From positions 1 through 6,127 of the forward strand of contig JAUVQS010000096.1 of NCBI GenBank assembly GCA_030598025.1: DNA of 6,127 bases, given 5' to 3'. Below the pieces are notes generated by a model. The model saw only the letters and a program-made list of their open reading frames with translations. It did not search any database and was not told where the DNA came from. This DNA is from Acidimicrobiia bacterium (GTDB lineage: Bacteria > Actinomycetota > Acidimicrobiia > Spongiisociales > JAHEDJ01). Position numbers and translations under genes: made by a program. Below are positions 5,913 through 6,127 of the stretch, one piece after another (within the stretch, counting starts at the first letter, position 1; every line of letters starts with the position of its first letter).

Positions 5913-6127
5913 TCAGCTTCGGATCAGTGTGAGAAGCAATACGGTTGGCTCGAGCGCGAGCACTGAATGGGGGAGGTGGGCCTGCATGTGGACCCAGGCG
6001 CCGGGTTCCGCGGTCATTGTTTCGTCGCCGAGTTCCAGGCGGGCACGCCCGCTGATGATCTGGAGGACCGCCGGCCGCGCCGCGGTGTGCTCGGTCAGTT
6101 CTTGATCGGTATCGAAGCCGAACAACA
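5913..6127 (-). CDS. small cupin-domain protein, 5' end cut by the window
   Basis: About 70 C-terminal residues are visible; the frame runs off the window edge and the first in-frame codon, TTG at 6125, is most likely internal rather than a true start. The visible part has the pattern of a single-domain cupin: LFGFDTDQELTEHT with His13 (motif 1), a strand ending in GRARLELGDE, then PGAWVHMQAHLPHSV with a second His cluster (motif 2), and a hydrophobic final strand TVLLLTLIRS. Such proteins of about 100 aa fold as a small beta-barrel and often bind a metal, but they serve many roles (sensor, isomerase, quercetinase-like), so no specific function is assigned. It lies upstream of the nitrilase in the direction of transcription, with the repeat array between them, so co-transcription is uncertain. 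Confidence 0.8.
   Translation of the reverse strand, partial: LFGFDTDQELTEHTAARPAVLQIISGRARLELGDETMTAEPGAWVHMQAHLPHSVLALEPTVLLLTLIRS

Noticed and set aside
4736..6127. Nit1C-type conserved nitrilase cluster
   Set aside because: The neighbours visible are a cupin and an SDR. None of the defining radical SAM, AIR synthase-like or GNAT genes is present in the window.

Overview
The window is GC-rich (roughly 60% by eye). It carries five protein genes, all on the minus strand, so transcription runs from high to low coordinates. The use of GTG starts, tight gene packing, a Shine-Dalgarno-less start with a TANNNT box six bases upstream, and the protein style all suggest a high-GC bacterium. An actinobacterium-like lineage is my best guess, but nothing here is a taxonomic marker. 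There are no RNA genes, CRISPR arrays, transposase genes or phage genes.

Layout from the right edge: (1) the C-terminal part of a small cupin-fold protein, cut by the window end. (2) A 244-bp non-coding gap holding an array of a 62-bp tandem repeat (two full units plus a 38-bp partial unit), each unit carrying a stem-loop, followed by two short GC hairpins and a putative leaderless promoter. (3) A nitrilase-type carbon-nitrogen hydrolase of 310 aa with an intact Glu-Lys-Cys triad. (4) A classical short-chain dehydrogenase (286 aa), beginning 5 bp after the nitrilase stop and so probably co-transcribed and coupled. (5) A 141-bp gap holding a perfect 22-bp inverted repeat with an 8-nt loop. (6) and (7) Two full-length ABC exporter half-transporters (592 and 586 aa) that overlap by an ATGA. 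(8) A 192-bp terminal gap with two oppositely oriented REP-like hairpin-plus-tail elements.

The two ABC proteins fit together as a heterodimeric exporter with one consensus and one degenerate ATP site. The second protein has Asp in place of the Walker B catalytic Glu but a perfect LSGGQ. The first has a normal Walker B Glu but a deviant LSAGE signature. In a head-to-tail dimer both defects fall in the same ATP site. The nitrilase and SDR look like a separate small catabolic or detoxification unit whose substrates cannot be read from sequence.

I found no convincing new multi-gene system. The features most worth a second look are non-coding: the 62-bp stem-loop array, the 22-bp perfect palindrome and the REP-like inverted pair.
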